Assembly (NCBI RefSeq): GCF_000236165.1
Contig: NZ_CM001373.1
Coordinates: forward strand, 1,156,304-1,220,303
Origin: Fluoribacter dumoffii NY 23
GTDB taxonomy: Bacteria; Pseudomonadota; Gammaproteobacteria; Legionellales; Legionellaceae
Direction of reading: 5' to 3'
DNA length: 64,000 nt
This document shows positions 17,523-26,061 of this stretch, piece after piece. Position 1 is the stretch's first letter; each line of letters starts with the position of its first letter. The notes beneath the pieces are model-generated. The model was not told the DNA's origin, did not search any database, and saw only the letters and a list, made by a program, of their open reading frames with translations. The position numbers and the translations under genes were made by a program.

Positions 17523-17682
17523 TTTTTGATGTATGAAGCCTGTTTTAAACCCAAAATTCTAATTTTTGAGCAAATGCTACGAAAATAAACCTCTAAAAAA
17601 GGCTTTAAAGTTATTTTGTTACTACAAAATATCTCGAACCACTTTAAGAGAATAGGGATTTTATTCTGAAAGGAACAAGTGC

Positions 17683-20589
17683 ATGAATAAAGAAAAAATA
17701 CAGGAACTCATATTTTCTGATAAAGATGAAAAAGAAATAGCAGCAGAGTTAATAAAATGGTTTACCAAAAATCCTGAGCTTATTAAAGAAAGGTATATCT
17801 TCGATAGGACAGTTTTTCATCTCTTGGTTTTAAAAAATAAACCGAAAGTATTGGAAGCCCTATTTAGAGATACAACATGGTTATTAATGCAGGATAAGCC
17901 CTGGCGAGACATTGCTGTTCTGGGTGATCGGAATAATGCTACTGTTTTTCATTATGCCGTACGAAGTGAAGAAGACACTGAGACATTGAAGGTGCTTTTG
18001 GAATTTATTCCCGAACTGATTAATAATACCAATAACTTGGGAAATACTCCCTTGCATGAGGCTGTTTTACACCATAATGTTTGGGCCATACAAACTCTAG
18101 TGAATACAGGGAAATGTAATCGTGCTCTCAAAAACGAACATGAAAAAACACCGCTTGATATGGCGGGAAATAACCTTGACTTGAGGAAAGCTCTATTATC
18201 GATTGATTTAAGTCGCATAAAATCACTGGATTTGCGATATCGGAAATCTACTCCTGGTTCTGCAGACAAATTGGGAGACTCATTCCCCTTACTCTCCTCC
18301 AGGAGTGGATCAGATTACTCCTCATCTCCTTCCACCAGTCTCGATTCCTTTCATTCCTCATTAAGACTTCAAGGAGAAACCTCTCCAGAACGAGATCTTT
18401 CAAACTTGAAAATTGTATCGGATCAGGAAAATGCTGCAGTCGCCAGCAGTGAACAGATAAATTTACTTTTGCAGGAATTGGTGGGTGAATACCGAGTAAA
18501 TAAGCATTCCGCTGAATATTTAAAAGCCCAAAAAAAATTTCATGAGTTGTGCAAAACAAACTTTTTCCCTGAAGACTTCATCTTCGACCCCAAGCTGATT
18601 ACACATCCTGAGTTTCAAAAAGTGGTCTCAGACGCAATAGGCATCCTATATCCAAGCGTTGATGGCATATATACGCACTTTCAGGAAAAAATTAATATTT
18701 TAATGAATCAGTTTATAGTATTGCTGATACCTCATATTTCACTTGAAGATTCTAAACCTCGGGAAGTCCCTTTATTTCCTGAGGCCACACCAAAAAAAAA
18801 TCAAACATTGAATCTGTTATGGTTCTTAACTGCCTGCCAGGACACCCCTGAATCCAAAAGGGAGTTTAACCTGGAGCAAATCACTAACCAGGCCTTGGGT
18901 GTGTTGGGATCTACATCGTTAATTGAGATTTTGATCAACCTAAGAGCTTTATATGTTCACTTTGATGCGGATCAGAAATTAATTGCGAATCTTATTGTAT
19001 TGCAATTACTATTTTACAGTGCCGTTAACAGGATCGCAGAGGTTCCGACACTCTCTATGCAGTTACGTTTTTTTTGTAACATCAACAGTGACAAGGATAA
19101 AGGATTAGGTGAGCTTGGAAGCCAACTTAACCAGCATTTAAAGGAAGTCCTTGAATTGACCTCTGTTTACACTAATTGTCCATTATTACATAATTTTCTC
19201 ATCTTAAACCAACAATTGCGTTGCCCTGCTTTAATCGATGCTAATAAATCCTTTGATCAGTTAGTTAACCAGGCACTAACTAAAAACCGTGATAACAGAG
19301 TAGATGAGGTTTTGTTAATCGCTCACGAATTAAGACAGCTGACCATTACATTTTATCAGAAGGTATCAATTACAGAATTTAATGATGGAAATTGGCTAAA
19401 AGCGAATAAAGACATCCTTTCGCCCAATATAAAGGAATTGACGGACAGCTTTAACTTATTGAGCAGTTACTTCTGTTTGAAAATTTTAAGCCAGCCCCCG
19501 GAAAATTTAAAAAATGCGCTTCAGTTTATCATTGATTTAGCACAGGTATTATGCCCGCTTAAAGGAGAGAACTATCCTGATCTAAACCATATGATGCTTA
19601 TAGCGGGTATTCTTAATAACAAAGATATCTCTCGTTTGTATGATAAGGATGCTTTTCGGTTACCGAGCGCTTTCAGGGGGTTGTCAACCAAAGATCTCCA
19701 TTATCTCGAGGAAATCAATAAATTAATTTCCTCCGATAAAAACTCAAAATACATGCGTGAAGTATACGGTGCATTTAGAAGCGCGCTCCCCTTCTTAGGA
19801 CTTCTTTTAACTGAGGCTACGTTTGCAACTGATGGAAATCCGAATCCATTATCAAGAGCAGAAGCCCTGGGTATTGTTTTAAAAAAAATACTAGAGGTTA
19901 AGTTATTGATTAACTTTGAAATAACTGCCTATCAAACCAATATGACGACATTTATTAAGGAGTTCAGACCCGTTGATGAAGAAAGTCAATATTGGGCTTC
20001 TGTCAGATTACAGCCTAGAAAAGCTGATTTATTAGATTTGGAAAATAATATGGCCGCAATCGAATCGGTGCTCGATACGCTCCATAAGAATTTTTTACCA
20101 AATAACATACTTCCATGTATTGTGATAAATAAAAAAATAAACAAATCCACTCAGACAGCTGAGGTACTTATTGATTTATATAGTTTACATCTCAAGAGAT
20201 TTAAAACAGATAAACAGCAAGGCAAGAACAGAGATGAAATCCAACAAGAATCAATTCTTTTCGAACGCTGTTTTAAAAAATTAAAATTGGCTGTTTTGAA
20301 AATTATAGAAGTAAATAATCAGTACTATTATGAATTAAAATTAACCGACAAAAAAAATCCAATCTTATTCATCAATTTATTGGATAACTTACGTAAGCAA
20401 CTTGTCACCTCAGAAGAATTTGAAGAGTTAAACACGTCCAGGAGTTCTCCAAAAACCTTAAAGGAGAAACCATCAAAAGATGCAGGTAAAAGAAAAAGTG
20501 TGGTTTTTTTAGATAAAAACATCTTTTTTAAGCCCGAGCCCAAAGAGTCTGATGAAGAGGTAACTCCTTTGGAAAATATGTTTTCTTAA
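17683..20589 (+). CDS. Ankyrin-repeat / RasGEF effector candidate
   Basis: 968 residues, with AAGGA about 8 bases before the ATG. Residues about 40-175 hold ankyrin units (TVFHLLVLKNKPKVLEAL, NATVFHYAVRSEEDTETLKV, GNTPLHEAVLHHNVWAIQTL). A serine-rich linker follows (about 205-235). Residues about 560-760 match the RasGEF (Cdc25) core: an LNHMMLIAGILNNKDISRL helix, the FRGLSTKDLHYLEEINKL segment, the YREVYGAF-like helix (MREVYGAFRSALPFLGLLL) and the LTEATFATDGNPNPLSR stretch. This is a eukaryotic exchange-factor domain for Ras-family GTPases. The acidic C-terminus (EPKESDEEVTPLENMFS) suits Dot/Icm export. Which GTPase it acts on is unknown. Confidence 0.75.
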   Translation: MNKEKIQELIFSDKDEKEIAAELIKWFTKNPELIKERYIFDRTVFHLLVLKNKPKVLEALFRDTTWLLMQDKPWRDIAVLGDRNNATVFHYAVRSEEDTETLKVLLEFIPELINNTNNLGNTPLHEAVLHHNVWAIQTLVNTGKCNRALKNEHEKTPLDMAGNNLDLRKALLSIDLSRIKSLDLRYRKSTPGSADKLGDSFPLLSSRSGSDYSSSPSTSLDSFHSSLRLQGETSPERDLSNLKIVSDQENAAVASSEQINLLLQELVGEYRVNKHSAEYLKAQKKFHELCKTNFFPEDFIFDPKLITHPEFQKVVSDAIGILYPSVDGIYTHFQEKINILMNQFIVLLIPHISLEDSKPREVPLFPEATPKKNQTLNLLWFLTACQDTPESKREFNLEQITNQALGVLGSTSLIEILINLRALYVHFDADQKLIANLIVLQLLFYSAVNRIAEVPTLSMQLRFFCNINSDKDKGLGELGSQLNQHLKEVLELTSVYTNCPLLHNFLILNQQLRCPALIDANKSFDQLVNQALTKNRDNRVDEVLLIAHELRQLTITFYQKVSITEFNDGNWLKANKDILSPNIKELTDSFNLLSSYFCLKILSQPPENLKNALQFIIDLAQVLCPLKGENYPDLNHMMLIAGILNNKDISRLYDKDAFRLPSAFRGLSTKDLHYLEEINKLISSDKNSKYMREVYGAFRSALPFLGLLLTEATFATDGNPNPLSRAEALGIVLKKILEVKLLINFEITAYQTNMTTFIKEFRPVDEESQYWASVRLQPRKADLLDLENNMAAIESVLDTLHKNFLPNNILPCIVINKKINKSTQTAEVLIDLYSLHLKRFKTDKQQGKNRDEIQQESILFERCFKKLKLAVLKIIEVNNQYYYELKLTDKKNPILFINLLDNLRKQLVTSEEFEELNTSRSSPKTLKEKPSKDAGKRKSVVFLDKNIFFKPEPKESDEEVTPLENMFS

Positions 20590-20600
20590 AAATTTGATCA

Positions 20601-20623
20601 AGAGGTGGTTATGTATCACCTCT
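20601..20623 (+). terminator. Hairpin after the ankyrin-RasGEF gene
   Basis: AGAGGTG and CACCTCT pair as a 7-bp stem around a 9-base loop, 12 bases after the stop at 20589. Only a weak T-rich run follows, so the terminator call is tentative. Confidence 0.4.
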
Positions 20624-20691
20624 ACTAATTTGGGTCAAATAAGGAAACAAGTTTATTTATATCAGGATGGTATCCAATGGATTTCCAGTAA

Positions 20692-20720
20692 TTTACATAC
20701 CCAATCAGCTTTAGTAAGAT
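20692..20720 (+). promoter_or_regulatory. Sigma-70-like promoter for the outer-membrane barrel gene
   Basis: TTTACA (20692-20697) and TAAGAT (20715-20720) are separated by 17 bases and lie 38 bases before the ATG at 20758, with AGGA just upstream of the start. Both boxes match consensus at 4-5 of 6 positions. Confidence 0.45.
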
Positions 20721-20757
20721 AATACCCTCTTATTTATTGATTTATATAGGATAATTC

Positions 20758-21459
20758 ATGAAAAGGAATTTAATTTATTTGACTTCGGGTATTGCCCTTT
20801 TTACTGGAAGCTTATTTGCAGGCACAATGGGAGCTATAGATAATATCTACCTAAGAGCTGATTTGGGATACAACTTCTTTAATGATCCCTCTGCAATTAC
20901 TGCGAGTTACCTTTCAAATACGAAAATTAACGCACTTGATACCCATGTTGAAAACAGACTCGGCTATAATGTGGGAATTGGTTATCGGTTTATTCCACAA
21001 TTAAGAGCAGACCTTACTTTTACCTACCGCCCTTCCATCTCATTTGAAGCCACTGATGATGCCCCCGAAGTGGGTACTGCAAACCTGAGAAACTATACCT
21101 TGATGGTTAATGGTTACTATGACATCGACTTCAATTTTCCTGTTATTCCTTATGTAATGGGTGGTATCGGCCTAAGTTCCAATTCAACAGATAATATTTA
21201 TTGGCCATTCGTCCAGCAAAGTGAATACGGTCACACTGTCAACTACTTTGCCTGGCAAGTTGGTGCAGGTTTGGCTTATGCTTTTAATGCAAATCTGTTA
21301 GTTGATTTTAATTATCAATTTGTGGATCTGGGCAAGTTTTCCAATACTGGAAATTATAATACAGGAGGACCTTTTAATCTGGGTTTAACTGGAACACCAA
21401 CAAGTTTTGACACTTTGTACAGCAATCAAATTCAATTGGGATTGCGATATTATATTTAA
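20758..21459 (+). CDS. Outer-membrane beta-barrel protein (OmpA-N/opacity-like)
   Basis: 233 residues. A signal peptide (KRNLIYLTSGIALFTGSLFA) is followed by eight-strand barrel features: alternating strands such as NIYLRADLGYNFF, HVENRLGYNVGIGYRFIPQL, RADLTFTYRP, NYTLMVNGYYDID, PYVMGGIGLSSN, YFAWQVGAGLAYAFN, LVDFNYQFVDLG, and a C-terminal aromatic-rich strand (NQIQLGLRYYI). It is the right size for a single-domain surface barrel without a peptidoglycan-binding OmpA domain. AGGATAATTC precedes the ATG. A structural or adhesion role at the surface is probable; no specific homologue named. Confidence 0.85.
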   Translation: MKRNLIYLTSGIALFTGSLFAGTMGAIDNIYLRADLGYNFFNDPSAITASYLSNTKINALDTHVENRLGYNVGIGYRFIPQLRADLTFTYRPSISFEATDDAPEVGTANLRNYTLMVNGYYDIDFNFPVIPYVMGGIGLSSNSTDNIYWPFVQQSEYGHTVNYFAWQVGAGLAYAFNANLLVDFNYQFVDLGKFSNTGNYNTGGPFNLGLTGTPTSFDTLYSNQIQLGLRYYI

Positions 21460-21808
21460 TCCTTGAATAGATTTATTTGCCAGAAAAATTTTCTTGTAGA
21501 GATAACCTGCAACAAGTTATTCGCACAGCCTACTGAAGGGAAGTTGAGGCTCAAAGATTATTTCTTTTGTGTTGCATTATCGGTATTGGGGATGATAAGT
21601 AAGATCAACCCCAATAATTTCATAGCGTCTGCCAAAGTCCCGGAAATACCGAAGTTACGAATAGAAGCTTCAAAATCCAATTTATATTGACTGCTACAAA
21701 CTGGGAATGATTCTCTTCATTTAATCAAAGAAAACAAAGCCCACTTAATATTTAATTAATAATCGATGTGTACAATCCTTGCACCGCAAACTTATTATCT
21801 GATTTATC

Positions 21809-22651
21809 ATGCAATCGAAAACTGAAAATCAAAGTTTATATGGAATTACCCCTCCTGACATGCACCTGTTAATGCAACTTAAAAAACGTTCGTCTCTGGA
21901 AAAGGGAAAAACATTTCAATGTTATGTGACTTCATTACGACGCCTTTCATCTTTTTTTGATTCTTTGAATGCTTCAATGAGCGAAATACCCGAAAACTAT
22001 CGATTTCAAATAGCCATTGGCGTAAAAAACGATTTACTCGAACATTGGTTTATCGTAGATTTTTATTATAAAGAAGGTGTTTTTAATACATTTACTCTTG
22101 ATGCTTTTAATATGCACGGCCCCCTAAAGAGTTTTTTTGATCAACTTAGAGCGGCATTCCCCGATGGTAAGCATTATTATTTTGATGGTCGAGATGGGAA
22201 CATTCAATATTCAGGGAAGCATTGTCAAACCTTCGTAAGAGAGCATGCAGCATTACTGTTAAACATCTGTCCTGCGGATTTATATGAGTTGCTTGAAAAA
22301 GTTACTATACTGGAGGGTAGCAAACATGAGAATATAAAAATGTTTACCCTTGCGGATTTCTCTAAAGAAGGTATGGAGCTATTGACACCCCTTATACGTA
22401 GTATTCAGTCTATGAAGGCCTATAATAAGCTTCCTGAAAATATTAAACAATCGAAAGCCTCTACTGATGGAGATTCTTTAGAACAATGGATACAAAAAAA
22501 ACGAGTTTTTTGCCCGGTTAAGGGGAGCTTCTTGAATTACAGTATTCATGCCAAAGATGCTATTTACGCAAGAAAACTGGAAAAAAATAAAGAAGTCGTC
22601 CAAATTTCCGTTGAAGAATATTTAAATGACTCACAAAAACTAGTGTTTTAA
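21809..22651 (+). CDS. YopJ-like (CE-clan) acetyltransferase/protease, putative effector
   Basis: 280 residues. H79 (EHWFIVDFYY), D98 (FTLDAF) and C139 (GKHCQTFVREHA) have the order and nearly the spacing (19 and 41) of the His-Glu/Asp-Cys triad of YopJ/Ulp1-type enzymes; Asp in place of Glu occurs in the clan. The preceding RFQIAIGVKN strand and the GRDGNIQYSG run before the Cys fit the same core. The remaining ~110 residues are helical with a polar end. It is not closely similar overall to the YopJ-like domain of the first gene in the window. No signal peptide. Acetyltransferase, deubiquitinase and deSUMOylase activities are all possible. Start chosen as the first ATG; no strong ribosome-binding site. 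Confidence 0.55.
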   Translation: MQSKTENQSLYGITPPDMHLLMQLKKRSSLEKGKTFQCYVTSLRRLSSFFDSLNASMSEIPENYRFQIAIGVKNDLLEHWFIVDFYYKEGVFNTFTLDAFNMHGPLKSFFDQLRAAFPDGKHYYFDGRDGNIQYSGKHCQTFVREHAALLLNICPADLYELLEKVTILEGSKHENIKMFTLADFSKEGMELLTPLIRSIQSMKAYNKLPENIKQSKASTDGDSLEQWIQKKRVFCPVKGSFLNYSIHAKDAIYARKLEKNKEVVQISVEEYLNDSQKLVF

Positions 22652-22701
22652 TCATTTCAGAGCCAATTACGAATTAAATTGGGGGGCTATGCTTAGGCCT
22701 A

Positions 22702-23397
22702 CTAAAGCGCAACGTGAGCCTTAACCTGCCAATGAGTAATATAAGAATCTTTATACCCTTCAATTAAAGCCACTTGCAACGCCCATTGCTTTTCCCAGGC
22801 CTGTGGTTTAAATGCTTTATTCCAGGCAATAAATAATTTCTTTTGGGAGGGACTTAAGGAAAGTCCATAATGCTCATTCATGAATAAATAAGTGCGCGCG
22901 ATAACGCCCTTAACTGAATCAGTAGGCTCCAGATGAGACTTGTCATTTTTATTAACGCATCCAAAACAATCCCTTCCCTGAGTGAGCACACCAAGTTCAT
23001 TTGGGTACGTTTGATTCTCTATTCCTATTTCAGGCCATAAATTATAGAAGTCGGCTTCCACATAGCCAAATTGTTCATTGAACCTCTCACAATATTTTCG
23101 TCTTTTAAAAGACATACATTGATTATCCAGGTATAGGGAGGTGCTCCAACAGGCAAACTGCTGCCCAAAATGCGCTCCAGAAAAATTATGGCTCCATTTA
23201 GTCTCATATACTCCTGGCAGGAAAGTTGTATTCCCCATGTCGCAGCCTGCTAAAGATCTTTTTTTATTTTCATAACTCAAATAAACAGGTAAGAGTTTTT
23301 CCGGCTCAGAAGCATTTTTTTTCCATTGAGAAATCAAACTCGGGGTATGAGCATAACTTGAAGATATAATGCATAATAAGAATATGAACCAAAGCAT
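22702..23397 (-). CDS. Secreted endonuclease I (EndA/Dns)-like protein with altered active site
   Basis: 231 residues, close to EndA (235). Signal peptide LWFIFLLCIISSSYA. Family landmarks are W..HNFSGAHFGQQFACW (EndA has WEHVVPAWQFG), the EADFYNLWPEIG run (EndA SDMHNLQPSVG), and the EPTDSVKGVIARTYLFMNEHYGLSLS and FIAWNKAF.P..WE C-terminal helices. The Glu next to the catalytic His is Ser (S69-H70), the His before the metal-binding Asn is Tyr (Y118-N119), and the GNxNP loop is changed. The His and Asn themselves remain, so activity may be reduced or specificity changed. The protein is probably periplasmic or extracellular. The family call is good. Confidence 0.72.
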   Translation of the reverse strand: MLWFIFLLCIISSSYAHTPSLISQWKKNASEPEKLLPVYLSYENKKRSLAGCDMGNTTFLPGVYETKWSHNFSGAHFGQQFACWSTSLYLDNQCMSFKRRKYCERFNEQFGYVEADFYNLWPEIGIENQTYPNELGVLTQGRDCFGCVNKNDKSHLEPTDSVKGVIARTYLFMNEHYGLSLSPSQKKLFIAWNKAFKPQAWEKQWALQVALIEGYKDSYITHWQVKAHVAL

Positions 23398-23529
23398 AAA
23401 ATACCCGAAAAAAGTTTAAAATCCTTATATTTTTTATTTCCATCCATAGAATGAAGTTATAATAATCCTGCAAATAATAAATCATTAACAAAGTTAATCT
23501 TTTTTACGATTTAAAATAACTCATTCTAT

Positions 23530-25314
23530 TTAAAATTTATGCCGTTGCAACCAATATTCAAGCAAGCCCACCTGCCAAAGCTTGGAAATACCCGAGGGAG
23601 TAAAATTTTTGGTTGAGTGTGCAAATAAATTTTGAACTGCCTCTAAATTAAAAATACCTCTTTGCTTTATTTTTTCAGGAGAAAGTACTTCTCGCATGAG
23701 TTCCAAGGTACTTCCCTCCAAATATTTTAACGCTGGAACCGGAAAATATCCTTTAGGCCGGTCGACAATGGGTTTTGGTAGCATTTTTCTTCCCAGCTGT
23801 TTCAAAATATATTTACCTCCCTGGGGTAATTTATATTGAAGGGGCATAGAAAGAGTCAGGTTAATCATTTCTTCATCCAAAAAAGGGACTCTCGCCTCCA
23901 GGCTCGCTGACATCGTCATGTTGTCCACCCGACTTAAGGGGCCATTCGCTAATGCGAATGTGCTTTCATATTTAAGCAGATTATCAATTGGGTTTTTGGA
24001 ATTGTTTTCTTCACACAGCCTATTTAAAAAGTCAGCTGCATGGTATGGGGTTTGGAAGTCCGGCATTACAAGTTGCTGATATTCCTTATAGGGCCGATCT
24101 GTGACTCTGCTTGAAATTAATTGGGCCGACTGTGAAGGTAAAGCAGAATTTTTGCTTATATTCTGAAACCAATGATAACCCGCAAAAATCTCATCAGCCC
24201 CTTGACCCGAGAGTACTACTTTTACATGTTTTGCAACCTCATGAGACAAAAGATAAAAACCGATATTGTCATGGCTTAGCATCGGTTCAGACATTGCAGA
24301 AATACAATCACCCAAAGAATAAGCTAACTGCTTATTAGAAATGAACATCCGCTGATGCCGGGTGTTAAATTTTGTAGCGATCATGTCCGAATATAAAAAT
24401 TCATCCCCTGATTCGCCTTTGGCTCCATCAAACCCAATGGAAAAGGTTTGGATTTCGGATTGACCAAGACTGGCAGCCATTGCTACAAGTAAAGAAGAGT
24501 CCAATCCCCCCGACAGTAAGATGCCGACAGGAACGTCTGCTGCTAATTGACGATGGGTTGCCAATTTCAAAACCTCATAAGTTTCCTTTATCCAGAAACT
24601 TTCATCACGAGAATGGTCGGCTTTTGAATTATCAATTTTTAAATCCCAATACCGTTCCTCCTCAATTTTTCCATCAGGATGAACAGTCATGAGACAGCCT
24701 GGAGAAAGTTTCTTTACCCCCGATAAAATGGTAAGAGGTTCTGGGACTGCATGAAACATCAAATAGTAATGAAGTGCAACTTTATCAATTGATGTATCCA
24801 CATCACCAAATTCAATTAAAGCAGGTAATGTGGATGCAAATTTAAATCCATGACGTGTATTTGCAGTATAATAAAGTGGTTTAATGCCTAAACGATCACG
24901 GGCAAGTATGAGTTTACCTGATTCTTGTTCCCAAATTGCGAATGCAAACATGCCATTTAAACGATGAACACAGTCTTTTCCCCATGCGTGGTAGGCTTTA
25001 AGAAGTACCTCTGTGTCGCAATTTGAAATAAACGAATATCCTTTCGATTTAAGAACCTCGCGTAACTCATTAAAATTATAGATTGCTCCATTAAAAACCA
25101 AGGCTAAACCCAAATCCGAATCAACCATGGGTTGCACACCCAAATGGGATAAATCAAAAATTTTAAGTCTTCGGTGGCCTAATGCCATACCTTTTGTGAG
25201 GTAAATCTGTCCATCATCAGGTCCTCGATGAAATTGTTTGCGTAGAGCTTTTTCCAGGTTAAAAAGAGGAATATTTTTTTTATTGAATTGGAATTCACCA
25301 GCGATACCACACAT
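23530..25314 (-). CDS. Asparagine-synthase-family glutamine amidotransferase (NAGGN amidotransferase-like)
   Basis: 594 residues from the ATG at 25314, preceded by AAAAGGAG; this start places Cys2 (MCGIAGE) as the N-terminal nucleophile, unlike the longer frame to 25359. The class II glutaminase shows RGPDD, GHRRLKIFDLS, NGAIYNF and NCDTEVLL; the synthetase domain shows the SGGLDSS PP-loop and GADEIFAGY. The runs NGAIYN..ELR, YHAWG, NGMFAFAIWE, FASTLPAL and ALHYYLMFHAV resemble remembered amidotransferases of N-acetylglutaminylglutamine amide synthesis more than housekeeping AsnB. It would amidate a carboxylate using glutamine and ATP in the cytoplasm. Last gene of the operon with the GNAT (13-base gap) and GCS2-type ligase. 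Confidence 0.85.
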   Translation of the reverse strand: MCGIAGEFQFNKKNIPLFNLEKALRKQFHRGPDDGQIYLTKGMALGHRRLKIFDLSHLGVQPMVDSDLGLALVFNGAIYNFNELREVLKSKGYSFISNCDTEVLLKAYHAWGKDCVHRLNGMFAFAIWEQESGKLILARDRLGIKPLYYTANTRHGFKFASTLPALIEFGDVDTSIDKVALHYYLMFHAVPEPLTILSGVKKLSPGCLMTVHPDGKIEEERYWDLKIDNSKADHSRDESFWIKETYEVLKLATHRQLAADVPVGILLSGGLDSSLLVAMAASLGQSEIQTFSIGFDGAKGESGDEFLYSDMIATKFNTRHQRMFISNKQLAYSLGDCISAMSEPMLSHDNIGFYLLSHEVAKHVKVVLSGQGADEIFAGYHWFQNISKNSALPSQSAQLISSRVTDRPYKEYQQLVMPDFQTPYHAADFLNRLCEENNSKNPIDNLLKYESTFALANGPLSRVDNMTMSASLEARVPFLDEEMINLTLSMPLQYKLPQGGKYILKQLGRKMLPKPIVDRPKGYFPVPALKYLEGSTLELMREVLSPEKIKQRGIFNLEAVQNLFAHSTKNFTPSGISKLWQVGLLEYWLQRHKF

Positions 25315-25327
25315 AGTTACTCCTTTT

Positions 25328-26020
25328 TTACAATCTTGCAGTGAAAATACTAGACTCATTTACCAGGGGCATCCTGGTATTCAAAAGTTTAAAAAACAAA
25401 ATTCGGGTCTGACCGCCGAACCGGCTAAACTCTTGCTGTTCCTGATGTTTCAGGGTCTTCATTAAAACGTTTTTTGAACCCTCATTTAAGGGGTCCACTG
25501 TTGCGACAATTTCGTTAATATCCTTTTCCTGACTTGCATTATTACTTTCAGAAATAATGTGCTTGATAAACTTTTTACCCAGAATTGCAACTTCAGTCCC
25601 ATAACCTTTTCCCCAGAAGTCCTGATCAATAATATATGCAATTTCAGCAACATTTTGATGGCCAGCACCTACTTCGGAGAAATCATATAGAGAATGTTTT
25701 ATGTGCAGGTACCCCATAAACTCTTGAGTACTCTTGTTATAAATTGAAAACACAGAGAATTTGTTTCCTGAGTTCCATCGTTGTGTTTCTTCCTGTAGGA
25801 ACTCCTTTACGGCAGAAGGTTCCCAGGGCTTCCCATCCCCAAACATCTTTATATTTTGATTATTTCCCAAAAGCCGGGTGTATTTATCCATTAAAAAACT
25901 TTCTTCATCCTGGTTCAGGGATCTTGCCATCAATCTGCTTGAATAAATTGTATAGTGATTCAATTCACTTACAATAAGCACATTACCAACTCTTTTTGAC
26001 ATATAAACTTTTTGCTCCAT
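25328..26020 (-). CDS. GNAT N-acetyltransferase (RimJ/RimL type)
   Basis: 230 residues; GAGGAG lies 7 bases before the ATG. The acetyl-CoA motif A is IDQDFWGKGYGTEVAILGKK (Q/RxxGxG/A class), preceded by the YIID strand and followed by the EIVATVDPLNEGSKNVLMK helix-strand typical of Acetyltransf_3. It is the middle gene: 41 bases after the ybdK-like gene and 13 before the amidotransferase. In the known NAGGN pathway a GNAT domain acetylates the first glutamine, but there it is fused to an ATP-grasp ligase; here it stands alone. N-acetylation of a dipeptide or its precursor is inferred. A role as a ribosomal or antibiotic acetylase is the alternative. Confidence 0.8.
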   Translation of the reverse strand: MEQKVYMSKRVGNVLIVSELNHYTIYSSRLMARSLNQDEESFLMDKYTRLLGNNQNIKMFGDGKPWEPSAVKEFLQEETQRWNSGNKFSVFSIYNKSTQEFMGYLHIKHSLYDFSEVGAGHQNVAEIAYIIDQDFWGKGYGTEVAILGKKFIKHIISESNNASQEKDINEIVATVDPLNEGSKNVLMKTLKHQEQQEFSRFGGQTRILFFKLLNTRMPLVNESSIFTARL

Positions 26021-26061
26021 GAGTTACTCCTCAACGTTAGGTAAATACATAACCCACAGCG

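Noticed and set aside
21463..21690. 75-codon frame after the outer-membrane barrel gene
   Set aside because: It begins with TTG 4 bases after the barrel's stop, lacks a ribosome-binding site, and shows no family pattern.
22652..22701. CCAATT/AATTGG pairing between convergent genes
   Set aside because: A six-base AT-rich stem without a U-tract; expected by chance.
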